A stretch of 64,000 nt of DNA from Atopsyche davidsoni (taxonomy: Eukaryota; Arthropoda; Insecta; Trichoptera; Hydrobiosidae): contig JAILWY010000019.1 in the NCBI GenBank assembly GCA_022113835.1, positions 1,240,001-1,304,000 on the forward strand, read 5' to 3'. Under the pieces are notes generated by a model. It was given only the letters and a program-made list of their open reading frames with translations, made no database searches and had not been told where the DNA came from. Made by a program: the position numbers and the translations under genes. Shown here one piece after another: positions 36,898 through 49,339 of this stretch (position 1 is the first letter of the stretch; every line of letters begins with the position of its first letter).

Positions 36898-38825
36898 GAG
36901 GCGGCCGCGGGCTGCAGCGGGCGGCGGCAGGGCTGAGCGTTGCACTCCATCAAATCCCCTTCTTAATTACATCTCTTACTTTGTTAGAATAAGTGTAAAC
37001 TGCAGGTATCAAGCTTTACTTGCAAACTACGTTAGAATTCTGTAATTCAATTATATTCAAAACTTTAAAGCTAGTTCATTTCGTAATAGAGAGTTATTAT
37101 ATTAGAAATAAATTATTTATTAGTTCTACGATTAAGTTTGCGGCTCGTGTATTTATATTGTTTTCATACATTTGAAATCAAACAAGGAAACTTTTTACCA
37201 TTTTTATCATAAGGAAATTGAGGGTATATTATTTTTCTTTATCTGTGTGCTCAGTAAATACGTTAAGGGTGTAATCGTTAAGAAGAAGTGGCTCAAAGAT
37301 ATCGATTTTCCCCGCGAGAGATATATCAGCGGACTATTTTCTAGAAATTATTTCTAAGCTAATAAATTATAAAGTAGTGTTTTACTTTCCCCCGGCAGCG
37401 CATAAAAAGCGATAAAGCGACTCGATAGCACGGAATAATAATTTGAGCTCACTCCGACGCTAAGACAGCGGCCGCGCCAGTAATTGTGAAATACGATTAC
37501 ACATTCGGCTCCGCTATTTGTTTTCGAATCGAAATTAACCGGATTCGCTTGCAAGGGGATAATGTGTTGAAATGGATTAAATGTTATTTTAATATATTTG
37601 ATGGCGCGGGTGAAATATACGAAAGGCGATTGTGTTACGCGACGCGGCCCGCGGCGGCGCCGCCGCGCTTCCACAAATCCCGGGATGTAATAAATTGAAA
37701 ATTTAACTTATTTTTTTATACATGTAAATGTTTTTAGGCGGGTGTCTGCGCGGTGTTCGCGTAATTTATATACCGTTTTTGAATGTGTGAAACGCGTTTC
37801 GTTCTGGACATGTTTTTTGCCCTTTTCGGTCGGGCTGTGAATGCCGATAAATCAAATTTGTAAACTTTCGTTGGCAAGCCAGCACGCCTCAATATATTTT
37901 TGTTAATCTTGCTTTCGAAATGGCCGCCTGAAATATAACAGAGAAATGTGCACGTGAAGTAAATGTTCCGAAAATCTTTTAACACGTAAACACCATCAGC
38001 GAGATGAAATGAGATATACGCAAACAATACAGCGGGGGTTGGTGAAACACAAATTATCTATGCGGCTTGTTCGAGCTTTGAGGAGCCGTCTGTCATTATC
38101 GCTGAGCGCGCCCCGCCCTCTTCGTTTAAATGCATTTTTCTCACCCTCGCTCTACCCTTTCAACACGACATGTCAATTTTATTCTTGCCCATGAACGCTT
38201 TCACTATGAGTCTCGCGCTGACGGGTGCAGATATTTTTGCTGAAACGCTGATAGAGTTTGCGTCGAAGCAATCGCGTATCCCTTCATAAGCTTTTTAATT
38301 AATTGTTCACGTATAATAATCAGTTCTACTGATCAATAATAAAGTTCATAATCGGAAAAGGATTTCATAATATCTAGCCATACAACCTTCGAATTTACTT
38401 TACCGTGAAGATTTCGTTTTAGGCTACTGGTACTATATTAGTTTTTAAGGTAAGGTTTTTATGTTGAAAGTAGAAAAAGTGGTATTCTATGTTAAGAATA
38501 ATAAACAAAACTTGCCTTTGAATGATGCGCTGGCGAAATCAAATTTCATTGTGTACAACCCAAATAGAATAAAAAAATTAAAAATAAGTCAGCTGTTTTC
38601 AATTAATTTAGCTATGTTCGTGTCATTTCCAAAATGTTAATGTTAAATAAAAAAGAAATTCATTTATAGCAAACTCTAGATAGTAAAAGGAGTAGTCTGT
38701 TATAAAATATAAAAAAACGGTTAAATCACTTGAAGTGCATTATTTGATAATCAAAATCGCAAGCAAGGCAAACTGCGAGGTGTACTCGCACGTGCTCAAG
38801 TTTTTCAATCACGAAAGTTAGCAGT
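36898..38825. other. Mixed stretch, CpG-rich at 37440-37680
   Basis: GC-rich at 36898-36950 and 37440-37680, elsewhere balanced or AT-rich. aag|gtaagg at about 38448 resembles a ratchet site, but AAG is a poor acceptor. Nothing called. Confidence 0.45.
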
Positions 38826-38876
38826 GTCTCTCGCGGGCCTCGGGAATGCGGGGCGGGCCTGGCACTGGGGGCGCCG

Positions 38877-38925
38877 CCCCGCCCCGCCCCGCCCCGCCTC
38901 GCCCCGCCCGCCCCGCCCCCACCCC
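38877..38925 (-). repeat. (CCCCG)n array; G-quadruplex-prone on the - strand
   Basis: About nine CCCCG-type pentamers with two imperfect ones, then CCCCCACCCCCG. The - strand has G4 runs separated by single C residues, a very stable quadruplex pattern. Confidence 0.93.
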
Positions 38926-38945
38926 CGCGCCAGCGATAGCAACTT

Positions 38946-39435
38946 TCAGCCTCTTGTCGATTATTCCTATCTGCAATCCGCCTTCTCAAGATTGAAAGTA
39001 GTGTATCTGTCGTTTGCCATATCGCTTTTGGTACAGCTCTCCGTATACGTTAAATAACGTTTCTGATTTATCTATAAAATTAAATGTATGTATGAACTTT
39101 TTGTTAATGTTTATAAATTAATTTGGAGCTGATTTTATTATGTTTTATACAAGCATGTAATTGATATATTTTTTTGCGTTATTAAATTATCTTTATTAAT
39201 AAATTCGTTTTTTTTTTTTCATGTAATTTAAAATTCGGTTTATATTAATAGACGAATAAATTAATTAAATTGATATTAACTGTATACTTTTAATAGCATA
39301 CACAGTGTTATAATTTTTGATGTGTTTTATTACGAAACGAAACCAAAATTAAATCATAGAAAAATAAAACATGAAACTACAACGCTGCGTGATATTAAAG
39401 TGGACCTGTAAAAACTTGAAAGCGCTACTAATTTG
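38946..39435. other. AT-rich stretch, nothing seen
   Basis: Balanced for about 100 bases, then AT-rich with a T11 run near 39210. Confidence 0.5.
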
Positions 39436-40020
39436 ACCGCAATGCATTCCACCCTGTCGGCGGGGCGGGCACTCCGCGGCGTCTCACCCCTGCGCGAGCC
39501 TCCCCGCCGCAGCCGCCGCTCTCTTCACCCCATCCGAATATTTAAATCATCTGCACTTCCAGCCCAAAAGTGTAAATCAAAACTACCCAAACTGGCTTCG
39601 TTCAGTCAGCGATATACAATATGCAGATAAGCTTTGTGTTGAATCGAGAATCGAATGAAACGATTAAAAAAATATCATTTCATTTGAGAGGGCTGAGTTT
39701 GTTTTTTATATATATTCAACGAATCGCACTGAAACAGTCGCAAGGTGACACGCGAAATCAAGCGCAGCACACATCATTGTCGTTCTAATCTTTACCCTTG
39801 CACTTGATGCGGAACAAGCGTGCCTGCGCAGACGACACAACTGGGAATCCATTGTGAGTAGCTGGCTCCCGAATAACATAATATAAAAATAGGTGGTCGG
39901 CGGTCGGGCGGCGCGGGCCTAGACGCGGCCGGCCGGGTTGCCCTAGGTCGCGGCGGGCGGAGACGCGCGGCGCCGGCCCGACATCTCGGCGCTCGCTCGC
40001 GTGGACGCGCGAGCTGTTGA
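39436..40020. other. Two CpG-rich patches
   Basis: GC-rich at 39455-39530 and 39895-40020. On the - strand a good acceptor (cctttcattcaacag) ends at 40015, exactly at the edge of the second patch, but no donor follows and the reading frame closes after an ATG-led 13-codon stretch. Confidence 0.38.
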
Positions 40021-41289
40021 ATGAAAGGCTTTACCCGACTCCGTTAGGTTTAGTATCACTACGCCATTAAGCACAATACCTTCTACTACCTGCTCGTGAA
40101 TGGACTTCTTTTCGTTTATTTTTCTTTGTAAAAACAATTCGGCGTATAGAACGAATTTTTTTATGTTTTACATATGCTATTAAAATAATTATCAGAACTG
40201 ATTATTGTAAATCGAAGATTTTGATCAGTTCCATTTTTGTTTAAACTGTCACTATTTCAGGCGCGCTGCAACTACCTGTGAAATCTCGTTAAATATCGCT
40301 CATGACCGTCCAATTTTAAATTGTCTTTACGACTGGAACCGAAGTCGACGCTTACACGGGAGAGCACAATTATGACGGCCAATACGGACAGGATTTAAAT
40401 TAGAAAAGCTCGAACGAACCTGAACGTTGGAAGACCAACGAAGTAATTAAACACACGGAACCAATCGTTCGAAAGCCTAACAACATCGTCAGAATCTGAA
40501 ATGCTATTTCCTGCGTTTCCGTACAACTCCATAGCTCCGTCGACTAGGCTTGTTGCTATTTCAAGCTGCATCCCATCCGGAGACTGCTCGACCCACTTCT
40601 CACTAGCCCGATAACTCGATATAAAGGTAATATCGAGTCAATCCCTCCAGCGCTCGCCGTGTGCAATCCGCCGTCACAGTCACACGGTGCTTTTATTAAT
40701 TTCCAATCGTGAACTTTCGACGTAAAACAGGAAATGCTCGCTCGGCCAAAATGTTTTAAATGGCCTAAAACAGAAAATGACGTAATTTCCGCCCTGTAAA
40801 ACCTTTCAAAGACTGCAGAGATGTCGACTAAGTGAGTAAAGTCATTTCTCTTTTATGTGATTCAATATTCAACTGCTAATCTTAATGATTTTTTTATTTC
40901 AAATACGGACGACTAAATAAATAAACGAGTTCTTACGCGCATCTGAAAATATTACAGTGTTAATTGTCACAAAGCTAGACTAGGAATAAAATTGGAACCA
41001 GCAGTTACCTAACTCTAATATAAAAAGATTTCTTTTTTTTTCAGATACTTTAAGAATATTTCTGATTTTATAATTAAATTTTTATTCGGAATTCATAGTT
41101 AACCGAAATAAACTAAATTCAACGTTATAATAATATCGGTATATATTAGGAGCAATCAATTTATTTTTGAAAAGGTTATTGTTAAGGGTTATCATATTAA
41201 AAGCTTGCTTGACATTTTACACAATAATCCGTTTATCTAGCGTCCGCTCTCGAGTTATCAGACTACAATTATAGTGAAATTGTTTGAAA
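40021..41289. other. Mixed stretch, nothing defined
   Basis: An acceptor (actgtcactatttcag) ends at 40260 and opens a balanced segment to about 40830 without a clear donor. AT-rich to 41289. Confidence 0.42.
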
Positions 41290-41720
41290 GCCCATCACAC
41301 GTAACATGGGGAGATGTCACAGCTAATTGAGTTTTCTGGCCATAGGCAACCTTTGGGGCGGCACCCGTGCATCTGTAATGCTATTAAACTCTACGGTCTT
41401 ACATTATTCGCGCACGCTGGTTTGATACGCGCTTTGTTTTAAACAGGATATTAATGCGTTTCCTTGATCAAAGGACGGGCAATTAGGGTTGCTAATTTGG
41501 TTACCCAGGGCCATGCACCGTCGGCCTGCTGGTAGAGGCCGACAATGGAAAAGCTTTCACGGTCGATTTTTCTCCTTTCAGTTCGGTTCGATAGCAATCG
41601 AGGTATCAACGGTGAGTGGGTCTCGCTTTTACTTAGAGTGATCGCTTGACGCTGCACTTTAGTTATCAGCAGTGGCTTTGATTAAAGCTTTACAGGTGTA
41701 GTGGGGCGGGTTCTCTAAAA
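41290..41720. promoter_or_regulatory. Candidate enhancer with two TCF/LEF-type sites
   Basis: A 430-base block of balanced composition between AT-rich flanks. TTGATCAAAGG (41464-41474) is an exact CCTTTGATC TCF/Pangolin site on the - strand, and CTTTGATTAAAG (41676-41687) is a second. GGGGCGGC (41355-41362) is one base from the TCF Helper motif on the - strand. GATA and homeodomain cores (ttatcag, caattag, taatgc) are also present. Wnt responsiveness is inferred. Confidence 0.35.
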
Positions 41721-42119
41721 CTGGTGACTACAGGTAGATACGTGATTCTTTCTTTGTCATTATAATGCTTTTTTTTACAAAAGTATGTACTCAATATAGT
41801 ACTAAATTCAGTACGTCCATTACTATAAATATTATAAATATATATAATATAAAATTAATCTAGTATCGGAAGTGTCCTTCACAAAACTTGTAATCGTGTT
41901 TTAAAGCTCCGCTCGAAAGCCTCTCGAGAAATAAATCAGTAGGTCTATTGCTAAGATTTTGATATAACTAGTGGTGACGTAAGATTTTTACAGTGCAGCT
42001 AGTTAAAATATAATAATTTACTCAATGCTAGACGTGTATTTATATTTATGTTCTTTTAGTTTTGTATTATTTTTTTTAATAAAAATTAATTTACTGAAAA
42101 GAATACTGTGTAAATACAC
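41721..42119. other. AT-rich stretch, nothing seen
   Basis: AT-rich DNA with a ttataaatatat-type run. Confidence 0.5.
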
Positions 42120-42570
42120 ATACGCCCTCAACAAAGTTCAAGGGTTCGCCGTCCTGTGAGCGCACTTATTGCAAAGTCTGCGTATCTGAAGGGATCAAGT
42201 TTGCCCTCCGTGTTTGCATCGAGCCGGCCCCGGCATTGAAAAATTAGTTTATCTCTGCCATTCCTCTCGGTGCGCCGCAGAGGATGCAAATTCTGGGGCC
42301 CTATGACAGGGGACAAGACTCGCTATTGTGGGGCATCTGACGTTCCCTCGATATAAGGCCGGACTCGGGTCTTTCGACGTCGCATTGGAGCCTTTTTCAT
42401 ACCATATCCTATTCAGTCGTAATGAGTTATGAACAACATCGTCTCTTCAGCTCTCCGACGATAAATGCGGCAGTCATTTTTACAATCGAGGGTTATAATT
42501 TTCGTGATTGTTCCTTTCAGACTAGCTTGAACTTAAATGTGACTATGAGCTCTCGCTTGCGTATTCATTT
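42120..42570. promoter_or_regulatory. Candidate enhancer with POU octamer and DR1-like site
   Basis: Balanced block. ATGCAAAT at 42284-42291 is a perfect POU octamer. AGTTCA-A-GGGTTC at 42135-42147 is a direct repeat with one-base spacer of the type bound by nuclear receptor dimers. Function inferred. Confidence 0.3.
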
Positions 42571-42878
42571 TCCATCATGAAAATGGCTTTATTGTTTGTG
42601 GAAACCACCTTTATAAATATATTAAAAACCCTACTATCAAAATACTAATATTCTTATGTATATAATATCAAGTTTCCAAAAAATATATATATATTTGAGC
42701 GATCAAACAATCACTTTTCATAAAATAGTAACTTGTGTAAAATAATTAATTGAAATTAAAAACGTGCTCTCAACATATATGTGACTGTACAAGTGTAATG
42801 AACTTTTTTTCACATGAGGACAGAACAAACATTTTTGGAAACAAATTATGAATACAAATATTCGATTGTAAGCTTCAG
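42571..42878. other. AT-rich stretch, nothing seen
   Basis: AT-rich DNA with ATAT-type runs. Confidence 0.5.
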
Positions 42879-43061
42879 CGAATGCAGCCGACGTGCCGGA
42901 CCATCCGCGGAGGGGATTTCATCTTCCGTTTGTTTTACGGGAGGGTCCCTCGCGAGGCTCCCGGCCGGCCCGGGTCGCCGTGTCCGGTTGGCGGCCACTT
43001 CTCGCCGGCCGCGGCCCTGGCGCCGTCGGCCGAGAGATCGATCGCCAGATAGGCAGTCTCA
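42879..43061 (+). other. Possible + strand exon covering a CpG-rich patch
   Basis: A moderate acceptor (gattgtaagcttcag) precedes 183 GC-rich bases that end in the donor TCTCA|gtgagt. One frame is open throughout (E-C-S-R-R-A-G-P-S-A-E-G); a second carries an ATG and a stop ten bases before the donor. An alternative acceptor (cgaatgcag) ends at 42887. High GC makes open frames cheap, so the borders are the main argument. Confidence 0.17.
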
Positions 43062-44719
43062 GTGAGTGATTTAGCAAAACGGAATACAATGCAAATGATT
43101 AACATATAAAACATTATCATACAACTACTGTATAACATGAATAATTACCCGCGCCCGTCCCGCGCGGCGCAGGGCGGAACTGGTCTGGCGTGAACGACGC
43201 TTTTTGTGCTTATTTCGTAACCGCTCATTTGCACTTCGCTCGTATCGAAAAAATATTCTCGAAGAGAGCTTTTTTGCGCTGCATAAATGCGTTAATTAAA
43301 ACCGTTTCATTTTGCTAAAATGCTACATTTATGAGACGTATAGTAAGACAGCCTTAATTTAAAACAATGAAGGGATATAATGAGCTTACTTTATTGCATG
43401 CGTCGTTATTTATTTCGCCACACAATTAAATGTGGTGTGAGCATACAAGAAGGGAGAAACGCCCGCGTCGCGCCGGCCGTGGTCGCGCCCGCGGACCCTC
43501 GGCGCTCCTCTCGAGCTTGCCGCCGGACTGCGAGCCCCGCAACTCGCGATCGAGAATATGACATTAACGATAGCGGCGCTTAATATTTGGTCCATTGTTT
43601 CCAAAGTTCCCATATTTATTTGGATTTGAATTGAAATTCATCAGATTGAAAGTATCAATTATTTCACATAACTTGCGAATACGGGCAATTTTCTCAGAAA
43701 CGTTTACTCGCGCTAAACGCTCTCCGGGATGTGGCGCACGGCAGTCCGTATTTATGTAATGTTAACAACGTATGTACAGATGTATGGGAATTTTATTTGA
43801 TCGCTTTTTCATTGTTTATATGATTTAAAAATGTTTTACCGGCCGCGCAACAATGCATCAAAGAGATATCTATCGCTCGTTCCTTGTCAGGGGATCAGCT
43901 CAGAACTACGAGTATATGGGTGGCACGTCCTGAGTGATGTTGTTCGCTGTATTTAACAAATTGCTATTTTATGGCTCTCGTTCAACAAAGCCAACACAAA
44001 TCTTCTTACGGAAAACGTCTCTAAGCTAGACCCGTCATTAGCACCGAGCAAATACTGCTACAAAAATCATGGTATATGTCAAAATCCAAAATATGATTTA
44101 ATTTTTTCGGTGAATTTATTATAAACCAGTTTGTTTCTTCGTTTCGTGCAGTGTACATGATATATTATGTTTGATATTTTATGATTATATTTGATATTTT
44201 TTGTTGTTGTTTTAATTTAATTTACAATTTATCTTTGAACATAGACCTAAAAATGTGTTCTTTCATCGGTTTATTTGATTTGTTTGATAACATAATAACT
44301 GCAACGTTGAGTTTACAGTTAAAAAAATAAGTACCGGTTAAGCCAGTACTACCATAAGTATAGACTGGTTGTTCATCTTCATTACAACAGAATTTTTTCC
44401 GATTGGTGAGCCCGACCCTTAAATATCCGAACTTGAAAACAAAAAGGCGGATGAATTTCTTTTAGATGCATTTGTATTGCTAAAGAATTGGCCGATTACG
44501 AAAATAAAAAGAGGCAATGCTAATTTATGCACAAAAGTTTCAGAATATTTAAATTTTAATGCACCATCGTTGTATTGACTCTGCTGCAATATAAAAGACA
44601 TGAGCGTCCTAAATTTTAAATATTTTCGAATATATTTCTTTAAAACAGGTTTTCGGACTGCAAAAATATGTGCAGAATGTACCAACGTCGTTTCGTTCTA
44701 GCAATACCCCAATAGGGAA
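43062..44719. other. Mixed stretch with two CpG-rich patches
   Basis: GC-rich at 43150-43200 and 43455-43560, balanced to 44050, then AT-rich. No splice-bounded segment found. Confidence 0.45.
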
Positions 44720-44765
44720 ACTCACCCCGAGTGGGGGCCCATCCCGGCGGGGTCCCCGTGCCGGT

Positions 44766-44865
44766 GTCCGTGCCGGGTCCGTGCCGGGTCCGTGCCGGGT
44801 CCGTGCCGGGTCCGTGCCGGGTCCGTGCCGGGTCCGTGCCGGGTCCGTGCCGGGGTCCGTGCCGG
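44766..44865 (+). repeat. 11-bp GC minisatellite (GTCCGTGCCGG)
   Basis: Eight perfect tandem copies at 44766-44853, one extra G, then a ninth copy at 44855-44865. A degenerate copy precedes at 44751-44765. Because 11 is not a multiple of three the array stays open in all frames and encodes V-R-A-G-S-V-P-G-P-C-R-type repeats; I do not regard these as protein. Confidence 0.97.
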
Positions 44866-45235
44866 GGGCCCCGCGCCGGCGGGCCGAGGACTCGGCTGTC
44901 GTTATCGTTACAATAATCGCGCCGGCATCATTCCCGCGGTCCGGCGAGGCGCCCGCTCCCCGGCCATCTGACGCATTGTTTTTGACATGCTCTATAATTT
45001 GAATGATAAATATTTTAGTGGTGTGTGGAATATATAAGGAATGCGCGCGGGTTGTAATTACCCGGCCCCGGGATATGTCATTATTACCCCGACTGACTCG
45101 TTACGTGCATTCGATATGTGCCCGCGTACAAAAATGGACGACCGAGCGAGGCCCCTTCGTATTATTTACATTTTAGTAGCCGCTTTATGGGCCCGGTCGG
45201 AGATGCCAGGAAATTTGAATATTTCGACGGTTTAA
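44866..45235. other. CpG-rich patch after the minisatellite
   Basis: GC-rich to 44970 and around 45030-45080, balanced afterwards. No gene seen. Confidence 0.4.
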
Positions 45236-48178
45236 ATTCAATTCAAAAAAATTTAAATTATTTTGCTTTACAATTTAAATTCAATTTTTTCACGAACTTT
45301 TTGAGAAAATTCAATTTAATATATTTGTGAAAAAAGTACTTGTTTGTATATATATATATAAAATAAGTATATATTACATTTAAAATAATACCTATATTCT
45401 CATGTATTTATTTCATAACATCCGTTTCCAAAGCAAGCAGACAACAAAATATCTGACAATATATACAAATATGTTCACTTTAACACTTTTGATTTGAACC
45501 CAACTATGCAGGGTTACTTGATTTAAAATTAAAAAGAAACCGAACGAATTCGAGGTATTAGAGGCAGTACACATCTCGAAATCAGAGCCACTGCCTGCGA
45601 TCCTTCGGTGACTGGCTTGCCCCCCGGCGCTATATTGCATTGCGATTCTCAATTTTACTCGTGCATAATACTGAGACCTCCAAAGGTCCGCAACGCAAGT
45701 TTTTTCATTTCAAACAGTCAGCATATATGAAATAGGAAAGTTATTGCAAGTGCTTTCAAATGTTAAGAATCTCAGTGCTCTCTTATTTACATATTCGTCG
45801 TTTGCTTATCTGAAAACATATTGCAATCTATTTAGTATCTCCAAATATCAGTTTACATTTGTAAAACATCGAAAAAACACTGTGATTTCATTTTATATTC
45901 CCCTTTCAAAACTAAATGGCGAGCGAACTCGAGCTGCGGAAGATCCGTTTAAAATGCTCGTATTTCAGTATCAGTTTGGAAACGTTTGATGAAATAGCTG
46001 GATTCAAATATAAAAACGTTAATTGTGATAAATCAATAAAGCAATACAAACATTTAAACTCAATGAAGCTGTTGTGTAATACCAGTTTACTTATTTAATA
46101 AAAAAATACTTTTCTTCTTTATACTATTTCAAGAATTGATTATAATGTCTGTAGGTAGAAAATATAAATTAAAACTACTAATTGACGTTTTTTTTGCATT
46201 TTGGGTGCTTGATTGTAATTTATTTTCAAAAATGTACACGCATTTCCCCTACTTGAAAATCATTACTTTTTAGGTGCAAATAATGAGATAATTGCAATAT
46301 TTATTCATATTTTTGTCAAACATGTGTATGTGTGGCAAGCTCATGTTGAAATGCGGTTGATCCTTTCAACTCGCGAGTTCAAAAAATAAACACAATGATT
46401 GCATTTAAAAAAACGGCAATGGTGTTCGTTCCCGGCCGATGACAGATTGGTCTCATAAGAATGCACGTGTTCGTGAAAAAAGAAGAACCGTTTTTTATAA
46501 ATGATTGTTAGATGTTGGGCCGCATCATTTGTTTATTTTAAATTACAATATTTCAGATCAATTCAAGTAATTTTTTTACCTAATTTACTTTCATTCTGGA
46601 TAAACAAATAGTCAGTCTATGCCAGCAAACATATTTATAGTACATTTATTGACTGGAAATAATTTTTATTAAAAATAACATACATTGTTCACTTATTTAT
46701 ATTCTTTAAATTTAACTATATCTTGTTAGGATAAATACCGTATAAATAACGAGAAAAAGTTTAGCGTTCTTGAATTTTATTTCACAAGTTAGTATTTAGC
46801 TTATGATATTATTAAATAATGGTTGTAGATTGAATATATCAGGAAGTATGGACATTTCACCTGCAATATTAAAAACACTATTTATATTTTCTCCGCTTAA
46901 ATTACGATGTACAATAAAGTTCTACCCTAGTTAAAGTCAGTAATAGGAAATGTACTTGTGTGATTTTCACTTTGAACAACCTCATTGTACCCTTTCGGTC
47001 TAACAGAGCTCGAAACTATGGAAGAGGTCATATCAATTTTACGCTACGTTGAGTCGACATATCTCTAGAATACCCACCAATCTTACCAGAATGCCGTTCG
47101 TTATGCCATTGTTTTTTAATAAAGTATACAATACAATAAAATATTTAACCGGTGTTATTCCACGGACTGTGTTTTTCTTATCTGGTATCTGCATCGTACA
47201 TATACTATAAAATGATAATTACGTTTTTGGCATTTATTGTACGCAATAAATAGTAATAAAGGTCTGGCCGCTAACGACAGGAACAATATTAATACCTAGT
47301 TTATTTACGATATTAAAGCAGTTTTTCAGCGCGTAGGTATATTGTGTTAAAGTTAAACGCTTCGAATATTCATTCACACAATAATTATATTTTCAATGTC
47401 ATTTTGTTTAATACAGACGATTATTTCAATACTGTTTAATTTGACAAGGATTCATATTAATTTTGAGACATAATTTATATTAAATATATTATGATTCCAG
47501 TTTTAACATGTATATTCTGTTTTTCACAATGATTATTAACGTGTCTGCGGCTTGTCTTTAAACCACATTCATCCCGTTGTATTAAAAAAAATGTTAAAAA
47601 AAAAATGTATTTTTAAAAAAAATATATTTAATATTATAATACTTAATTACTGGTCTCATTCCAATCTATTTTCGTTGTCTCTGAATCAATTTTCTTTGTC
47701 AGCCTAGAATAATATAACATTTCTTTCTGCATGTCCCTCGTGCGCTCTGTTTTTCCTTTGATACGATCTTTATTTTTATTACCTCGAGCGATACTCGTCC
47801 TATGCGTCAGGCTTCGTTTAGGTTTTTCCAAATATTATTCAATAATCTTTCCAGACTTTCGTTGGAAATGTATAAGACGCTATATCTATGTAGTCATTCG
47901 AATAAAATCTGTGATGCTTATTGCATACTACGTTTACTCATTTTTCATGTTGAATACATTCAGTTGCAACAAACCAATAAAAAAACATTACTAGACGCAC
48001 TTAGCTCAGCCGGGCGTCCTCGCCCTATGACTCAATCAGAGTGTATTTAAAGTTTCTAACGTGCCAGGAAAAATGTCCTCGTAAATCAAAAACTTTTTGT
48101 ATAAACAATAGAATGCATGCATTTTACAACGGTGCAATACAATGTTATTTCATTCTATTAAGCTATTGATTGATAGTC
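45236..48178. other. Long AT-rich stretch, nothing defined
   Basis: Three kilobases of AT-rich DNA, starting with three related tttaaattcaatt-type motifs (45229-45320). A balanced section lies at 45540-45700. No exon candidates or motif clusters. Confidence 0.52.
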
Positions 48179-48195
48179 GCGGCGTCTAGTGGTGC
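48179..48195 (-). promoter_or_regulatory. CTCF-like motif
   Basis: GCGGCGTCTAGTGG on the + strand matches the reverse complement of the CTCF core (CCASYAGRKGGCRS) at 12 of 14 positions by my count. It lies at the edge of a long AT-rich stretch. A single motif match is weak evidence for an insulator. Confidence 0.25.
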
Positions 48196-49287
48196 ATTGT
48201 GCAGTACACCGCGCCGCGTACAAATATCTCGCATTAAAGAAAAAAGGCAGTATTTCCATGGCATGTTCCATACAATACACAATACATTCATTCTTGCTTC
48301 CGTCGACATCCGAATGAATTGTCGTTCTTTTATTGTGTCCTTTACCCTGCGGCCAACGCTAAGTCCGTTTTGGTCGTTGAAGCAACCAGAACGTTTCCAT
48401 CTAGCATCGACTAGTCGGTGAGATGAGGTTCAACGTGTCAGCGGTGCTTAGTGTTTACGTATTTTTTTCTTTCAATAGTGGCCCTAAAAGCTTTTGGAAC
48501 AGTGACCAGATTATTGCTATTTTTGTAGGCGATGTTAATACCGAAAAGTTTTACTCGAATGGACCCCACAAATTCTTCATAAGGAACTTTTCATCTGATT
48601 AATTTTGATATCGTATGTGCAGCTTTATTTTATTATTGTTGAACGTTAAAATGTCTCCTTGTATGAACAGAACACAATTAAGTTCACACTTTCATATCAT
48701 TCATAACAATTTTAATTTTTCATGTATAAAAAAATACATATTTTATCGCTTAGTTGGTATTAGTACATTTATCGAATAATTTAAAAACTCGAGTGCTTAT
48801 AAACCCGCAGTGGAAACAAAATATTTAAATCGATTCTCTCGATCTCCAAAAATACTGCTCGTAAGTAGATCCATCTTCACGGTGAGCGGCCGTCCTCGGA
48901 ATGATTTATAATACTCTTCAATACGAAACAAATAATATATTTGTTTTCTTTTTTCTTCTATTCAACATTCAAATAGATGTGCATACTTAAAACACCATTC
49001 AGCATTTTATTATGCGCATATGTAATGTACCTATGAGCTTAACAATACCGTCGGGTCAAGGCCCGTCACTCGGTAGACTAGTGATGAAATTCGGTACACT
49101 TACACCCAGCACCGCTGCATGCTCCATTATATTATAACATGTGCAACGTTTTGTCTTGAATAATCAAAAAGCCGTGCCTACTCGAACACCCGCGCGTGAC
49201 TTTCCCGCATGCGTGCACCTATCTCGTCTATTCTCACCCCTTCTTCGAAAACCTCTTATAACACTTTATAAATGTGTAAAGATACAT
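48196..49287. other. Mixed AT-rich stretch, nothing defined
   Basis: Balanced at 48300-48430 and 49040-49250, otherwise AT-rich. No feature assigned. Confidence 0.5.

Positions 49288-49332
<45 letters not shown>
49288..49332. repeat. Compound microsatellite (AC)9(AT)13
   Basis: Perfect AC run 49288-49305 passing directly into a perfect AT run. Confidence 0.96.

Positions 49333-49339
<7 letters not shown>

Noticed and set aside
38440..38455. tttttaag|gtaagg as a ratchet site
   Set aside because: AAG is a poor acceptor and the tract is short.
44670..45002. Open frames with V-R-A-G-S-V-P-G-P-C-R repeats
   Set aside because: They are the translation of the 11-bp minisatellite, open in every frame.
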